Source of the DNA: Mytilus edulis
Taxonomy: Eukaryota; Mollusca; Bivalvia; Mytilida; Mytilidae
Direction of reading: 5' to 3'
Assembly: GCF_963676685.1 (NCBI RefSeq)
Contig: NC_092344.1
Coordinates: forward strand, 48,754,830 to 48,818,829
Length of the DNA: 64,000 bases
Shown here piece by piece: positions 1-10,582 of this stretch; position 1 is the stretch's first letter; every line of letters starts with the position of its first letter. Under the pieces are notes generated by a model. The model did no database searches and was not told where the DNA came from. It saw only the letters and a program-made list of their open reading frames with translations. The translations under genes were made by a program, and so were the position numbers.

Positions 1-134
1 TTTTAACAGGGAAAGTCCGCGATTTTTTGCTCTAATCTAAATATGTTCATCTTAACATAAAAAACACATTAACAAAGTTTTAAATTTATATTCCTTCTAA
101 TAACGGAGAAAATCAAGTATTTGTTACTTTTTGG

Positions 135-157
135 TTCACGTACATTTTGTACGTGAA
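135..157. repeat. Short perfect inverted repeat
   Basis: TTCACGTACA and TGTACGTGAA form 10-bp perfect arms around a TTT loop. It could fold as a hairpin or cruciform. No function is visible from context. Confidence 0.6.
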
Positions 158-402
158 TGGGTTGTGACGTTTTAATCCGATTTGTTGAATCCTGGTAAAA
201 AACAAAATCTGTTTTAATTGCTTATCGAAATTTAACGTACGTCAAAGTGCACAGATGGTCGTTGGTCGTCGTTAATAACCACAATATAAGAATGAAAGAA
301 AATGAATATCGTGTACCATTTTGTATTGATTGAATAAAACTTTCTATATGAAATTATCTAAATAATAATACAACTCATAAATTATTGTTGAGATTTTTTC
401 AT

Positions 403-506
403 AAAATATCTATTGAAGATTTGTTAACAAAATATCTATGGAAGATTTGTTAACAAAATATCTATTGAAGATTTTGTCATAAAATATCTATTAAAAATTT
501 TCACTG
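403..506. repeat. 26-bp tandem repeat, about four copies
   Basis: The unit AAAATATCTATTGAAGATTT, followed by GTTAAC, recurs about every 26 bp from position 403 with a few substitutions in the last copy. It is a small minisatellite. Confidence 0.7.
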
Positions 507-1343
507 ATTTTCAATTACAAATATTTTACGTTTTATTTACAGTTAAAACTTTGATAACCAATTTTCAATAAAAAATATGTGTGAACAGAGTGTGTATATT
601 ATTTGTCATTGTTTATTTCTCGAATTGAGGAGAATTCGTTTGTACTTTACCTTGCAGCAATTGAGCATCAGGCGTACACAGGTGTGAATGTTGTCATTTG
701 GAGTGGATTAACAAAAAGAGTATAACATGTTTAATACACCAAGAAGAAATACCTGATGACATTAGAGAAACAATGATTAAAGTGTATAAATTAATTGAAA
801 ATAAACTTTCCTTTTTTTTAATTCCGGAAGTGTATGCAATATTAAAATTGATAACAATTCGATTACGTTCTATGCAATTAGCATAAAATTAAAATATGAA
901 AATAAAAGAATAGTACTTTTAATTTCAAAAATTAAAAGTATCATTTTCCAATTAATAATAATTTAACATCTGTTTAATTTACTTTACTGGAATTCTTTAA
1001 CTTGTACTTAAATATGGCGTTGTTTAAATGCTAACAATCGTAAATCTATCGCAATTTCAAAGTTTTTAATTGAAAAAAATACAACAGTACAACATACATA
1101 TTTTTTTGTGTTTTTTTTAAACATTTCATTCTTCCATAATTAATTTCAACTGACAATCACTTAAACAAATTATTTGTGAAAAAAATGCTAATTATCGTGT
1201 ATTTTATTAATGGATATGACATACATTATAAATCTAAGCTAATACATTATTTTGTTAGAGGATTTTTACTAATTTTTTTTTATATTCTATATCGTTTTAA
1301 AAGACCCAAATAAATTCAAAAGTATCATTTATCAACACCTTAA

Positions 1344-1806
1344 GGTGTAATACCACCAAATCATGGTACGTCACATCCGGTTGCATACGAAAGTAGGACT
1401 AAAAAAATATTCCCTTGAATTTGACAGTTGTAGAAAATTAACCCTGCATTTCAATGCACTTAAATTTTTCTGAGTCGTAAATATGTATGTTGGGTGTCTG
1501 AAAGCATCATTCTTTTTTTATTTGATGGTCTTATAAAATATTTTGGAACGTTAAGGTTACATAGTTACCAAAGCAGGTAACCAGTAAATAACAGTGTAAA
1601 AATTGGGTTGTCTACCCTCGGCGGTGGTTACTTTCTTATATGCAATGAAATGTAGTGTGAATTTTTCACTGTATCACTGGAAAGGATTGAACTTTACACA
1701 TGCAAAGTATTTCTTTTGTTGAAATAAAGGTAAATACTGTACGATTTTTTTAAAAGTGCCAATTTAACAAAGACTAATAGGGAAAAATCAATGGTGGTAT
1801 TACACC
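1344..1806. mobile_element. TTAA-flanked MITE with 15-bp or longer TIRs
   Basis: The element starts GGTGTAATACCACCA and ends with its reverse complement TGGTGGTATTACACC. Both ends are flanked by TTAA (1340-1343 and 1807-1810). A TTAA target duplication is the hallmark of piggyBac-type and some other cut-and-paste elements. The 463-bp interior has no coding frame, so it is a non-autonomous MITE. It lies just upstream of the Penelope-like element. Confidence 0.8.
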
Positions 1807-2821
1807 TTAAGAAACAACACAATCATCCTATTAAATATTTAAAAGTTCAACCTTTGGGAGTAGTAAATAAGCAACTCATTCGAAGTTTGTACGATCACGG
1901 AAAATAATTGAATTAAATTGGATTAAAAAAATACAGACAGTCTACCCTCTCGGTCTTAGTGATAATATCATGGAAATTGGCAATATATCAAGAACCGATT
2001 CTGTTAACATTTTGGATATATTTTCAAAAACTGTTCGAAAAAACCGTTCTCATGGTCGTAGACCAAATCGCAAATCAAAGAAAATGACGGACCAATCAAA
2101 TCAATATTTCGGACCTAATTTCTATTTAAAAAAACAACGGCAGACATTTTCTGTTAACAAAGCTCTGTTCATTACCGATTAAGAAGTTAAATAAAATTTT
2201 AGAGGATTGCAACACAATTTCATATAGCAGTCCTAAGTATGAAATCGTTCAAATTATAATTGCGTATTGTTATGCTAAATTGTTTCCAAAAATTGATCAT
2301 AAAAAACATTTTATTAAAATAAAGTGTGTCGATAAAGCTTAAGGTTTTGATTTTGTAAATAATGCCGGTATTTCAGCGACCATCCCGTTAAAGAACAAAT
2401 TCCTGGATATTTTGATAATACCGAGCTCCCTCTTAAATGTTATATTTACAAGAAATCTACCCGGAAATTTGTGTTTAATTATAGCCAATTGTGTAAAGAT
2501 GTTAATATCAAAATACACCCACATCATGCAATTGCAGTAATTCCGAATACATGTATGAACCCATTTCACATGTGATAACAGGAGATCTTAACATCGTTCA
2601 AGACTGAGAGTTAAAATCATTTCTCAGTAAAGGACCTAAATACCGCCCCCCCCCCCCCCCCGTCAATTATTGATTGGAATGATTGTCGTAATATCATCCA
2701 CGACTCACTCCATATTTACTGTTTGAAATGGATAAAACGGGAAAAAGCTGACAAAAAATCTTTTGACTCGATTTTTTAATTCAGTAATGAACATAGTTGA
2801 TATACGTATTCAACATTTTAA

Positions 2822-3505
2822 AGGGGCACTAGATGCGAGATATATAAAAAATCTAAAGTTTGATTTTTTTCTGTTCAATCAATAATGAAAGTGAAATATT
2901 GAAATAACAATTCGCTTTTTGCAGCCAAAAAGGTTCAATTTTGTCAAATTACGCTAAGAAACATTGATAATTAGTAATTCACTTGCAAGTGAATGAGTCG
3001 ACCTTTTTAAAGTCGTATTCATGTGAACTTCAATTTAACCCCTAGCTAGAGATTGACAACGCATGCATTGTACGTGTACTGGTTATTTAGAGAAAAGGAA
3101 TGTCAACAACGAAAGTGAAATTACGGTAAATCATTTGATTACTAATTCGATGCACATAAAATCATTCTTATACGGTTAAAAACAATGAGAAACATCTATT
3201 GTTAATCTATAAAATAAAATCAAACAGACCTATAAAAATTCAATTGCACGTGTTGGTTTAATCTATTCATATCTTTATTTATGTTTACATCGCTTATATG
3301 GTCATCTGAGGTCAAATCGATAGTTAATTAGATGGCGTCTGGACTAAAATACACACGAAACGAACCTATATATTATCTACCCCATGCTCTGTAAATTGTT
3401 TATTTTAGACTTTCGATAGTTTGAATAAATGTTTTACATTGTTATAAATCAAATATGAGAATTTGAGTCAAATCGGTGACCATGAATTTGACAGCTAGTG
3501 CCCCT
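2822..3505. mobile_element. TTAA-flanked MITE inserted in the Penelope-like element
   Basis: The 684-bp insertion starts AGGGGCACTAG and ends CTAGTGCCCCT, perfect 11-bp inverted ends flanked by TTAA (2818-2821 and 3506-3509). It has no coding frame. Taking it out with one TTAA rejoins the flanking reverse transcriptase frame (RIQH before, FKEHCTL after). An older full-length relative lies at 27800-28455 and a partial one at 49588-49890. Confidence 0.85.
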
Positions 3506-4489
3506 TTAAAGAACATTGTACTCTTAACAATAACCACAATAAACCTATTTCGCATATCAAACATAAATTAAAAGAACTAGCCAAGGAATTTGTTTTTGTC
3601 CCGGACGATAAAGCTGCTTATAATATTATAAATGATTGACGTAAATTTTACATTAAGGTTCTACAAAAAGAAGTCACCAATTCACAAATATTCCAACTGA
3701 CTCCATTTTCAGAAAACGACACCTGTAACAAACATAAACTTTTAGCTACCGCTTTACAAGCAGAACCAAAAACAATGAAAGTCCCAACTATGTGTTGGCT
3801 TCCGTAGCTACACAAAACACCATACAAATATAGATTTATTTCGTCTTCAAGCCATTGTTCCAATACTAAATTATCTATTCCTCTTGCCAGTACACTTGGT
3901 ACAATCAAAAACCTGATAATGAATTGTTCAAATGAGGCCTTCGAAAATAGTGGAATTAATTACTTTTGGAGTGTCAAAAACTCGTTGAAAGTACTTGACA
4001 AACTGCATGCTTATATTGGTGATTTTGAATCTTTTCAAAGTTTTGATTTTCTACCCTATATACCATATTGCCTCACATTCTCATTAAGAAAAAAACACAC
4101 ACCTAATTAAATGGGCATTTAAAAAGTTAGAATGTGAATATATATGTTCAAACTCTTTTAGGTCATTTTTAGTAGCAATAAACAAAAAAACTATGTCAAT
4201 TGGACTACTTTGAAACTATATCTGCCCTTGATTTTTTTGTTCGCTTTGGAGATTCCGTATATCGCCAGGTTATCGGAATTCCAATTGGGATTGACTGTGC
4301 ACCACTTATTGCGGACCTGATTTTTGTATTGCTACGAGTTACATTTTATGACAAAAATCAGCAAAGATCCATCGAAACAACATCTGATACACAAATTTAA
4401 TAATACTTTTAGATATTTGGATGATATTTTGGATCTCAATAATGACGACTTCAGTATGTATACTAAAGAAATTTATCCTGTTGAACTTA

Positions 4490-6120
4490 GGCCGTGTTCA
4501 CACCAAACGCCGTGTAGAGTAAACATGTTTACAATTAGTTTAGTGAAGTGTGCACTGGTTTCACATTACATTTGTTCACATCTATACACATTGTTTAGCT
4601 ACCTGTACATAAGATTTGTTCTCACTTGTAAACTATGTGTCATTTAAATGTTCATTACGTAGAACTGAATTCAAAATTTTGGGACAATTTTTCTAGCGGT
4701 AAGGGAACAACCATTTGACTTCAAAAGGGGGGGTGGGGTGGGAATGGAAATATTCCGATCCCCAATTTGATAAAAAAAAAAATGATCATACAGATCATAA
4801 AAGAAATATTCTGAATCAAAGAGTTTCCCCATACATTGTAGTGTTAAATATTGAAAAAAAATGTATTTGATCACCAGCATCGAAAAAAAGGAATAAAAAC
4901 GTACGCGCGAAAAAAAATCTTACTCAGATAAAAAAAAATAACCCTCCCCCTTTTTAAGTTAAGTGGTTACTACTTTATGAAAGCCATTTTTATAATTTGC
5001 AGTAGTTTGAATATACTAGAGATGTCTCGATTACGCACTAGAAAACGTTAGCTGCAGCAGCGTGCTTACAGCCGAAAAAAAGGATTGAGTTATTAGGGAT
5101 CTCTAAATTTTTATCTTTTCTGTTTGTTTCAAATGGTGTTTCTTCTCCAAGGAGTATTTGGTAAAAGAACAGGGTCACGTTTTTTTAAAATTTATTTTAA
5201 GGGTTATTTAACGGATTTGAGATACTAGACAAACATATCATTTACCCCACACTGTTTTTAGTCATGCATTTATGCGTGAATCGTTGTTTGAGTAAAGACC
5301 AGTGGCAAATATTTCTATGTACGTCAAGTCGATTCGGGAAGACCTTTTCAAATGAATTAGGCAGCAACTATTTACTTCATTTTTTAGGGAGGGAAAAGGG
5401 GGGGTAGAGGGGCGTGGGCTATTGATTTTTCCAGGACAAATTTTGGTGACAAGTCGAAATCAATTTTAGCATTATATTTATATAGTGGCAGCTGAGGGTG
5501 AAACAAACAAATTTTTTTTCAGGGCCAAAAACTGGAAACATTTTTTGTTTCCAAAACAAAATCCATAGCTCACCCCCCACCCCCTTGCCTTTATGTTTTA
5601 TACTTAACTATAATAGCCCCACCCCCATGCCTTTATGTTTTATACTCAACTATAATAGCCCCCCTCCCCCATGCCTTTATGTTTTATACTCAACTATAAT
5701 AGCCCCCCCCCCCCCCGAAAATCAATTGGTTCCTGCCTTATGGGTTCGGCAATGATGCTGCTTTGAGTCTTGATCAGGGGTTAATAAAGTACGTGAATTT
5801 GTTTTTAACAAAAAAAAATCTGTAAAATTTAGACAACAATTTCTGTAAAGAACTATACTAATAATTATCAAAAATATCAATTTTACTCAAAAATAGTTTC
5901 CTCCTTAAATATATACACGGTAAAACTAATGTCCTAAATGCCTAGTTTTGTGTACACTTAACCTACACAAGGCCTACATTGACTATCGACTGTGTGTAGA
6001 TAAAACATGATTTAAACTACATGTAAACATTGAGTTTTATCAATGGGAACGCAATTGTGTTTCGTTTACGTGTGAGTTACACTAACACAACACCGAATTT
6101 AGGTCAATGTGAACACGGCC
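4490..6120. mobile_element. PIF/Harbinger-like MITE with TTA target duplication
   Basis: The 1631-bp insertion starts GGCCGTGTTCACA and ends TGTGAACACGGCC (13-bp perfect TIRs). It is flanked by TTA at 4487-4489 and 6121-6123, as in PIF/Harbinger elements. Removing it with one TTA restores the codons for VEL-TLNKA in the host reverse transcriptase frame. The interior carries G/C-rich tracts and a 43-bp tandem repeat, with no transposase frame, so it is non-autonomous. Confidence 0.82.
5587..5716. repeat. ~43-bp tandem repeat, three copies, C-rich
   Basis: The core GCCTTTATGTTTTATACT recurs at 5587, 5629 and 5673, separated by C-rich linkers that end in a poly-C run. It lies inside the PIF/Harbinger-like element and creates a spurious proline-rich open frame. 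Confidence 0.8.
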
Positions 6121-7319
6121 TTACTTTGAATAAAGCTAATACTAACAATGACCACTGCGCTTTCCTCGATCTTGATATCTATATCATTAACGGAAAGCTT
6201 AATACTAAAATTTACGATAAAAGAGATGATTTCTCAATTCCTTAGGTTAATTATCTATTTTTTTATGGTGACATTCCCTTGTACGATTCGCTCGTGTATG
6301 TAACAATGTTTTAGATTTTAATGAGAGAAATTTATGTATTACTGAAAAATTATTACACCAGGGTTTTCGATATCACACACTAGTCAAAACAATTACTAAA
6401 TTTTATCATCGGTATAAGGACATCATTCGTAAATATAGCTCAACATGCAGACTTCTTATACGTTCAGGTATTTCACATCCAATATTTTATGGAAATATTC
6501 TTTAGAAAGCACAAAAATGTCAGTATTCACCTCAGAAGCTAACAAAACCTTTAAATAGACTTATTTAGAAGGGATATAGTTACGATACTGTTGTCAGGTC
6601 ATTAAAGATTGCATATTTTGGCGTTGATTCACTTGTAGGGTCTTTGCATCGGAACTAAAAACATTTATTCAAAAACCAGTTATTGGCATGACACGGGTTA
6701 TGTTCTTCTCATATAAGTTATGATGGCATAATACTAAATCTCTAACGGGAAGGATTGTGCCTGATGTTCATATGATGAAATCATAATCTTTCAATCGGTT
6801 TAATTGAAGTCTGGAGCTGGCATGTCAGTTAACTGCTAGTAGTCTGTTGCTATTTATGTATTATTGTCATTTTGTTTATTTTCTTTGGTAACATCTTGGT
6901 GACATCAGACTCGGACGTCTCTTGAACTGAATTTTAAATGTGCGTATAGTTATGCGTTTACTTTTCTACATTTGCTAGAGGTATAGGGAGAGGGTTGAGA
7001 TCTCACAAACATGTTACCCCGCCGCATTTTTGCGCCTGTCCCCAGTCAGGAGCTTCTGGCCTTTGTTAGTCTTGTATTATTCTAATTCTAGTTTCTTGTG
7101 TACAATTTGGAAATTAGTATGGTGTTCATTATCACTGAACTAGTATATATTTGTTTAGGGGCCAGCTGAGTAACGCCTCCGGGTGCGGGAATTTCTTGCT
7201 ACATTGAAGACCTGTTGGTGAGCTTCTGCTGTTGTTTTTTCTATGGTCGGATTGTTGTCTCTTTGACACATTCCCCATTTCCATCCTCAATTTTATACAT
7301 ACTATTGCTAGTACATGAC

Positions 7320-9521
7320 TTAAATATTTTTTACTTACATCTGACAAATAAAGTCCCGTAACTCCGGAACAACAAGCAAATCGAAAGAATTATTTTTCGA
7401 TAGGCTTTTAAATCGATTCATAAGTGACTTTAAGAAATCGTATATTGTTATGTTTATATGTTTTATTCATCTTCCAATTTAATTTTCAATTTTCAATTTT
7501 GTATATAAAACTTTATTTTAAAGCTAATGAATTAAATGCTGTTTCTCCTAAAACAAATGTTGTTGGAAGTACTCGGCAGCAAGAAGAAAACAAATGGAAA
7601 TTTTATTCGACCGAGCGTTTTTTTATAGATTTTCCTTCGTATGCACAAAGCAAACAATATTTGAGCCAAGTATTGAAACACGGGAAGAGTTATAGGGACC
7701 GAAAATATTTGCCAAACCACATATAAATTCAATTTTACCTGAATGAGTTGAAACCTTAGTTTCTTGATAATTTCTATAATTACATTTTAAGTAGTTTAGC
7801 AACATTTTCATTATTGAATAAAACTCCTCACTATCTGTGAGCACATCAATACGTTCAATGAAATGTAAAGAGCTGTATTTATCATGATGCGTCTAAAATT
7901 GTGTTTACATATATCGGACATGAAATTTATCTTTTATACTATTCTCCTCACAGTTAAAACATGACTTCTCATGAACGCATTGCCGTTCAGACATGTACCT
8001 TCCGGGTTACATTTTAAGGAGAAAAAACCTACACGTATAGCGCTCAAGACGAGCACTTCTATGTCATCTCTATTCTTCGAATCAGCATTTAACACCTTAC
8101 CCCATGTCGCAGGACAATTTTCCATTGTTTAACGCAACAGACCGGTGTATTAAATTTTAAGACTGTTACCTTTGATAACTATTCTTTCCATTCGCCGAAA
8201 TTTTCATGATTAATGTACATCATCAATAAATTTGTATCCACATCTTAATTGTATATAGTTACCAGGATTATATATTTCTTGGATAAGTGTTTTTAATACT
8301 CGTTGAATTCAACTTTTTTTTGATAGACTAATGTAAATTGATGAACTGAAGTAATATTCTATCTAGTGTATTTAAAAATTTCATACAATATAATTGAGTA
8401 AAAGAGTCGAGCTAATTAGACATTAAAAACATTTACCTTTTACCTCACTACTATTTTTGGATTCTGAATCGGTTCCGGTTTCAGTTTTGGTATCGGTTTT
8501 GGTTTCAGTATTGGCTGAGGATTTGTTTGTCAGATATGGAAGTATATATATATACTGGACATTACTTCGCAAATTTTCGGAGTTATCTCCTGTAAAAAAT
8601 CCTCACGCAGAGAAAAAATAAAATTCTGACTAATTGATCGACAAATTACATACATGAACTGGGTAATATGTGATTAACAAATATTGAGGCTAAGACACTT
8701 ATAATCTTAATTTTGATAATGAGCCTATGGACTGCTTATTTGTCATGTCCTATATACATATCCGATCACATCTTCCGTTGTCTTCATTAAGTTCAATATA
8801 TAGGTTTTTAACTGGTCATTGTTATATTTTGTTGACAAAAGATTCACAACATTTGATACAATAAATCAACCAAAATATACTAAAAAAATCTGTTGAAGAT
8901 AAAAGGAGAAGAATTCGCTAATTTATATTTATCCCATGATTTTTTTTTATCAAAAATATTATTATATGTAACAACTTACGACGATTAAACGACATGTTAT
9001 CACGTGAATACATGTTCCTATATAACCTCAAAAGTGGAGGGATCTTCTCTTGAGAGAATCTTTTTGATCCTATAGATTAATCGTAGAACATATTTCACGT
9101 CGTTGTTTATAGTTTGGATTGCTTTGAACACTTAAAATGTTAATGTTTCAATTTTTTAATATTTTAATAACACTATAGAAATGAAAACAACATATCAGGT
9201 ATCTTGGTCACTTTTTAATTTGTTATATACGTAGGTTTGATGATACTTTGTCATTTTTATTGGAAAACAATTGTTATTTATAATGCCATGACGAAAAGGG
9301 GTACAGTTAGGGGATTGTTTTATCTAAAGTTAAAGATTTCAACTCTCTATATCTAGCAGGCATCATGTAGTCTCTTAAATAAATTATTTTTGGGGAAAAA
9401 AAATAATATATCTATATTTTAATTGCTAATATCTAGAGAGTTGAATAAATGCTATATGAATTTTTCACACAGTCAATAAATAAATGTAGATGTAAAATTG
9501 TAGATTCAGAAAGTTTACAAA

Positions 9522-9573
<52 letters not shown>

Positions 9574-10430
9574 AAAAGGGAAGAAAATCTTACAAGAAAA
9601 TGTAAACATTATAAGTAAATTTACAATCGCAGAATAATGTAAACATGAAACAATGGTAGATAAAATATTTCTTTTAGGTCAACAGATATTTATCTGTTGT
9701 TAATTTCATTATGTTGTTATGTAGAACACATGTTTAATTAACATTCATATGGAATTATCATTTTTTTTTCTTACAAATAATGATGTATTCGAAGTTGTTG
9801 TACCAATCATGCATATATATATACTTTAAGTTAGTCCTGTGTTTTTCTATCAACAGTAAATGAACCTTATTTTAGTAATTTATTTTTTGGTGAATCCTCT
9901 TGAATCTTCTGAAATTGATTGGTAAGTGTTATATACATAAACACAAAAACTAGTTAAATCAACACCCGATTAGCATCCGTTAATTTTATCAGAAATCTTA
10001 GTACATTTTTCACACCTTCCTACAGTAGTTACACTTTGTTTATAAATATTGACCCTTGAAAAATATGTCACATATGTAATACCTGTAAGTTGTGAATCAT
10101 AAAAATATGCAAGTGACACACTTGTAACATAAGTGTCTTTTTGACATATAGTCCCATATTATGAACTTTTGATATTATTGTCGGAAAGATTAGATCACGA
10201 AATGGACAACATCTGACATCAATTGAAGTGACGTGGTTATTGCTAATCAGAAATTGTACATACTAATGAGTTTGATTTATTTATCTTTTCTTTATAATAA
10301 CCCCTTACTTGATGCGTTTTTCCTCATCCTTCCCAAATATTTTGTTTAGGGATTAGTTGACTAAGAAATTAAATCTTGGTCAGATGATGTAGCTCCATGA
10401 AGTGTGTCAAGAGTTTTGTGGTTACTAATA
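7320..10430. other. Intergenic stretch, no supported gene
   Basis: I see no gene with domain, splice or homology support. Visible items are a dispersed-repeat fragment (about 7738-7800, GAGTTGAAACCTTAGTTTCT), a degenerate GGTTTC/GGTATC hexamer tract (8462-8530) and a long CT microsatellite. A 100-codon frame at 7424-7726 and a 63-codon minus-strand frame at 7934-8125 are of unknown status. Confidence 0.5.
9524..9570. repeat. (CT)n microsatellite
   Basis: There are 47 bases of uninterrupted TC/CT dinucleotides. It is likely length-polymorphic. Confidence 0.95.
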
Positions 10431-10432
10431 TG

Positions 10433-10471
10433 TATATAAAGTCGCAAACATAAGCTAAGGTCACCTCAGTT
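10433..10471 (+). promoter_or_regulatory. Predicted core promoter (TATA + initiator)
   Basis: TATATAAA at 10433-10440 is followed 33 bases later by TCAGTT (10466-10471), a good initiator with its A at 10468. That would give a 5' UTR of about 30 bases before the ATG at 10498. Spacing and motifs fit a TATA-type promoter for the five-exon secreted-protein gene; the start site itself is inferred. Confidence 0.6.
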
Positions 10472-10497
10472 TTCTTTTGTCTTTAATAAGCTACAAT

Positions 10498-10582
10498 ATG
10501 AAAAACGTGTTTGTTATTTTTGTCGTCGTCCTGGTAGCTACAGCCGCTGCTAAAAAGGGATGGAAACTCCGACAGCGACAAC
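10498..10582 (+). CDS. Exon 1: signal peptide exon
   Basis: The exon encodes the start Met, a hydrophobic signal core and a short basic linker, and ends at a strong donor (CAAC|GTAAGT) after one base of codon 29. The start sits about 30 bases after the predicted initiator and is the first ATG. Confidence 0.75.

Larger units (their letters stand above)
1..1339. other. AT-rich non-coding stretch
   Basis: No gene is supported here. The stretch is very AT-rich and holds a short perfect hairpin (135-157) and a 26-bp tandem repeat (about 403-506). A 62-codon open frame at 698-886 starts with MEWINKKSITC. It has no recognisable domain and no splice or promoter context, so it is not called as a gene. 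Confidence 0.5.
1970..6784 (+). pseudogene. Penelope-like reverse transcriptase pseudogene
   Basis: The broken frame encodes a reverse transcriptase of the Penelope-like group. The N-terminal part begins MEIGNISRTDSVNILDIF at 1970. Downstream blocks, spread over changing frames, include KHKLLATALQAEPKTMKVPT (about 3733-3792), the CWLP..HKTPYKYRF block (about 3792-3840), VYRQVIGIPIGIDCAPLIAD (about 4257-4316) and FRYLDDILDLNNDDFSMYTK with its YLDD catalytic motif (about 4408-4470). After the second insertion the frame resumes with LNKANTNNDHCAFLDLDIYI (about 6126) and runs down to a likely stop near 6784. Many stops and frameshifts make it non-functional. No GIY-YIG endonuclease was recognised. 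It could instead be a relative in another RT clade, but the KLHK-like block and the architecture favour Penelope-like. Confidence 0.75.
1960..7312 (+). mobile_element. Penelope-like retroelement, interrupted twice
   Basis: This is a full or nearly full Penelope-like element on the plus strand: a decayed reverse transcriptase frame (about 1970-6784) and then a ~520-bp 3' tail (6785-7312). Removing the two younger insertions (2822-3505 and 4490-6120, each with one target duplicate) leaves about 3.0 kb. The 3' tail recurs alone, in opposite orientation, at 20550-21045 and 43085-43490. That marks it as the element's 3' end and shows that 5'-truncated copies exist. The exact 5' end was not determined. 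Confidence 0.75.

Noticed and set aside
5498-5755. 85-codon proline-rich frame
   Set aside because: It follows the 43-bp C-rich tandem repeat inside a MITE; low complexity.
7424-7726. 100-codon plus-strand frame ending EENKWKFYSTERFF...
   Set aside because: No recognisable domain, no homologue known to me, partly low-complexity start. Could be an exon of an unknown gene, but unsupported.
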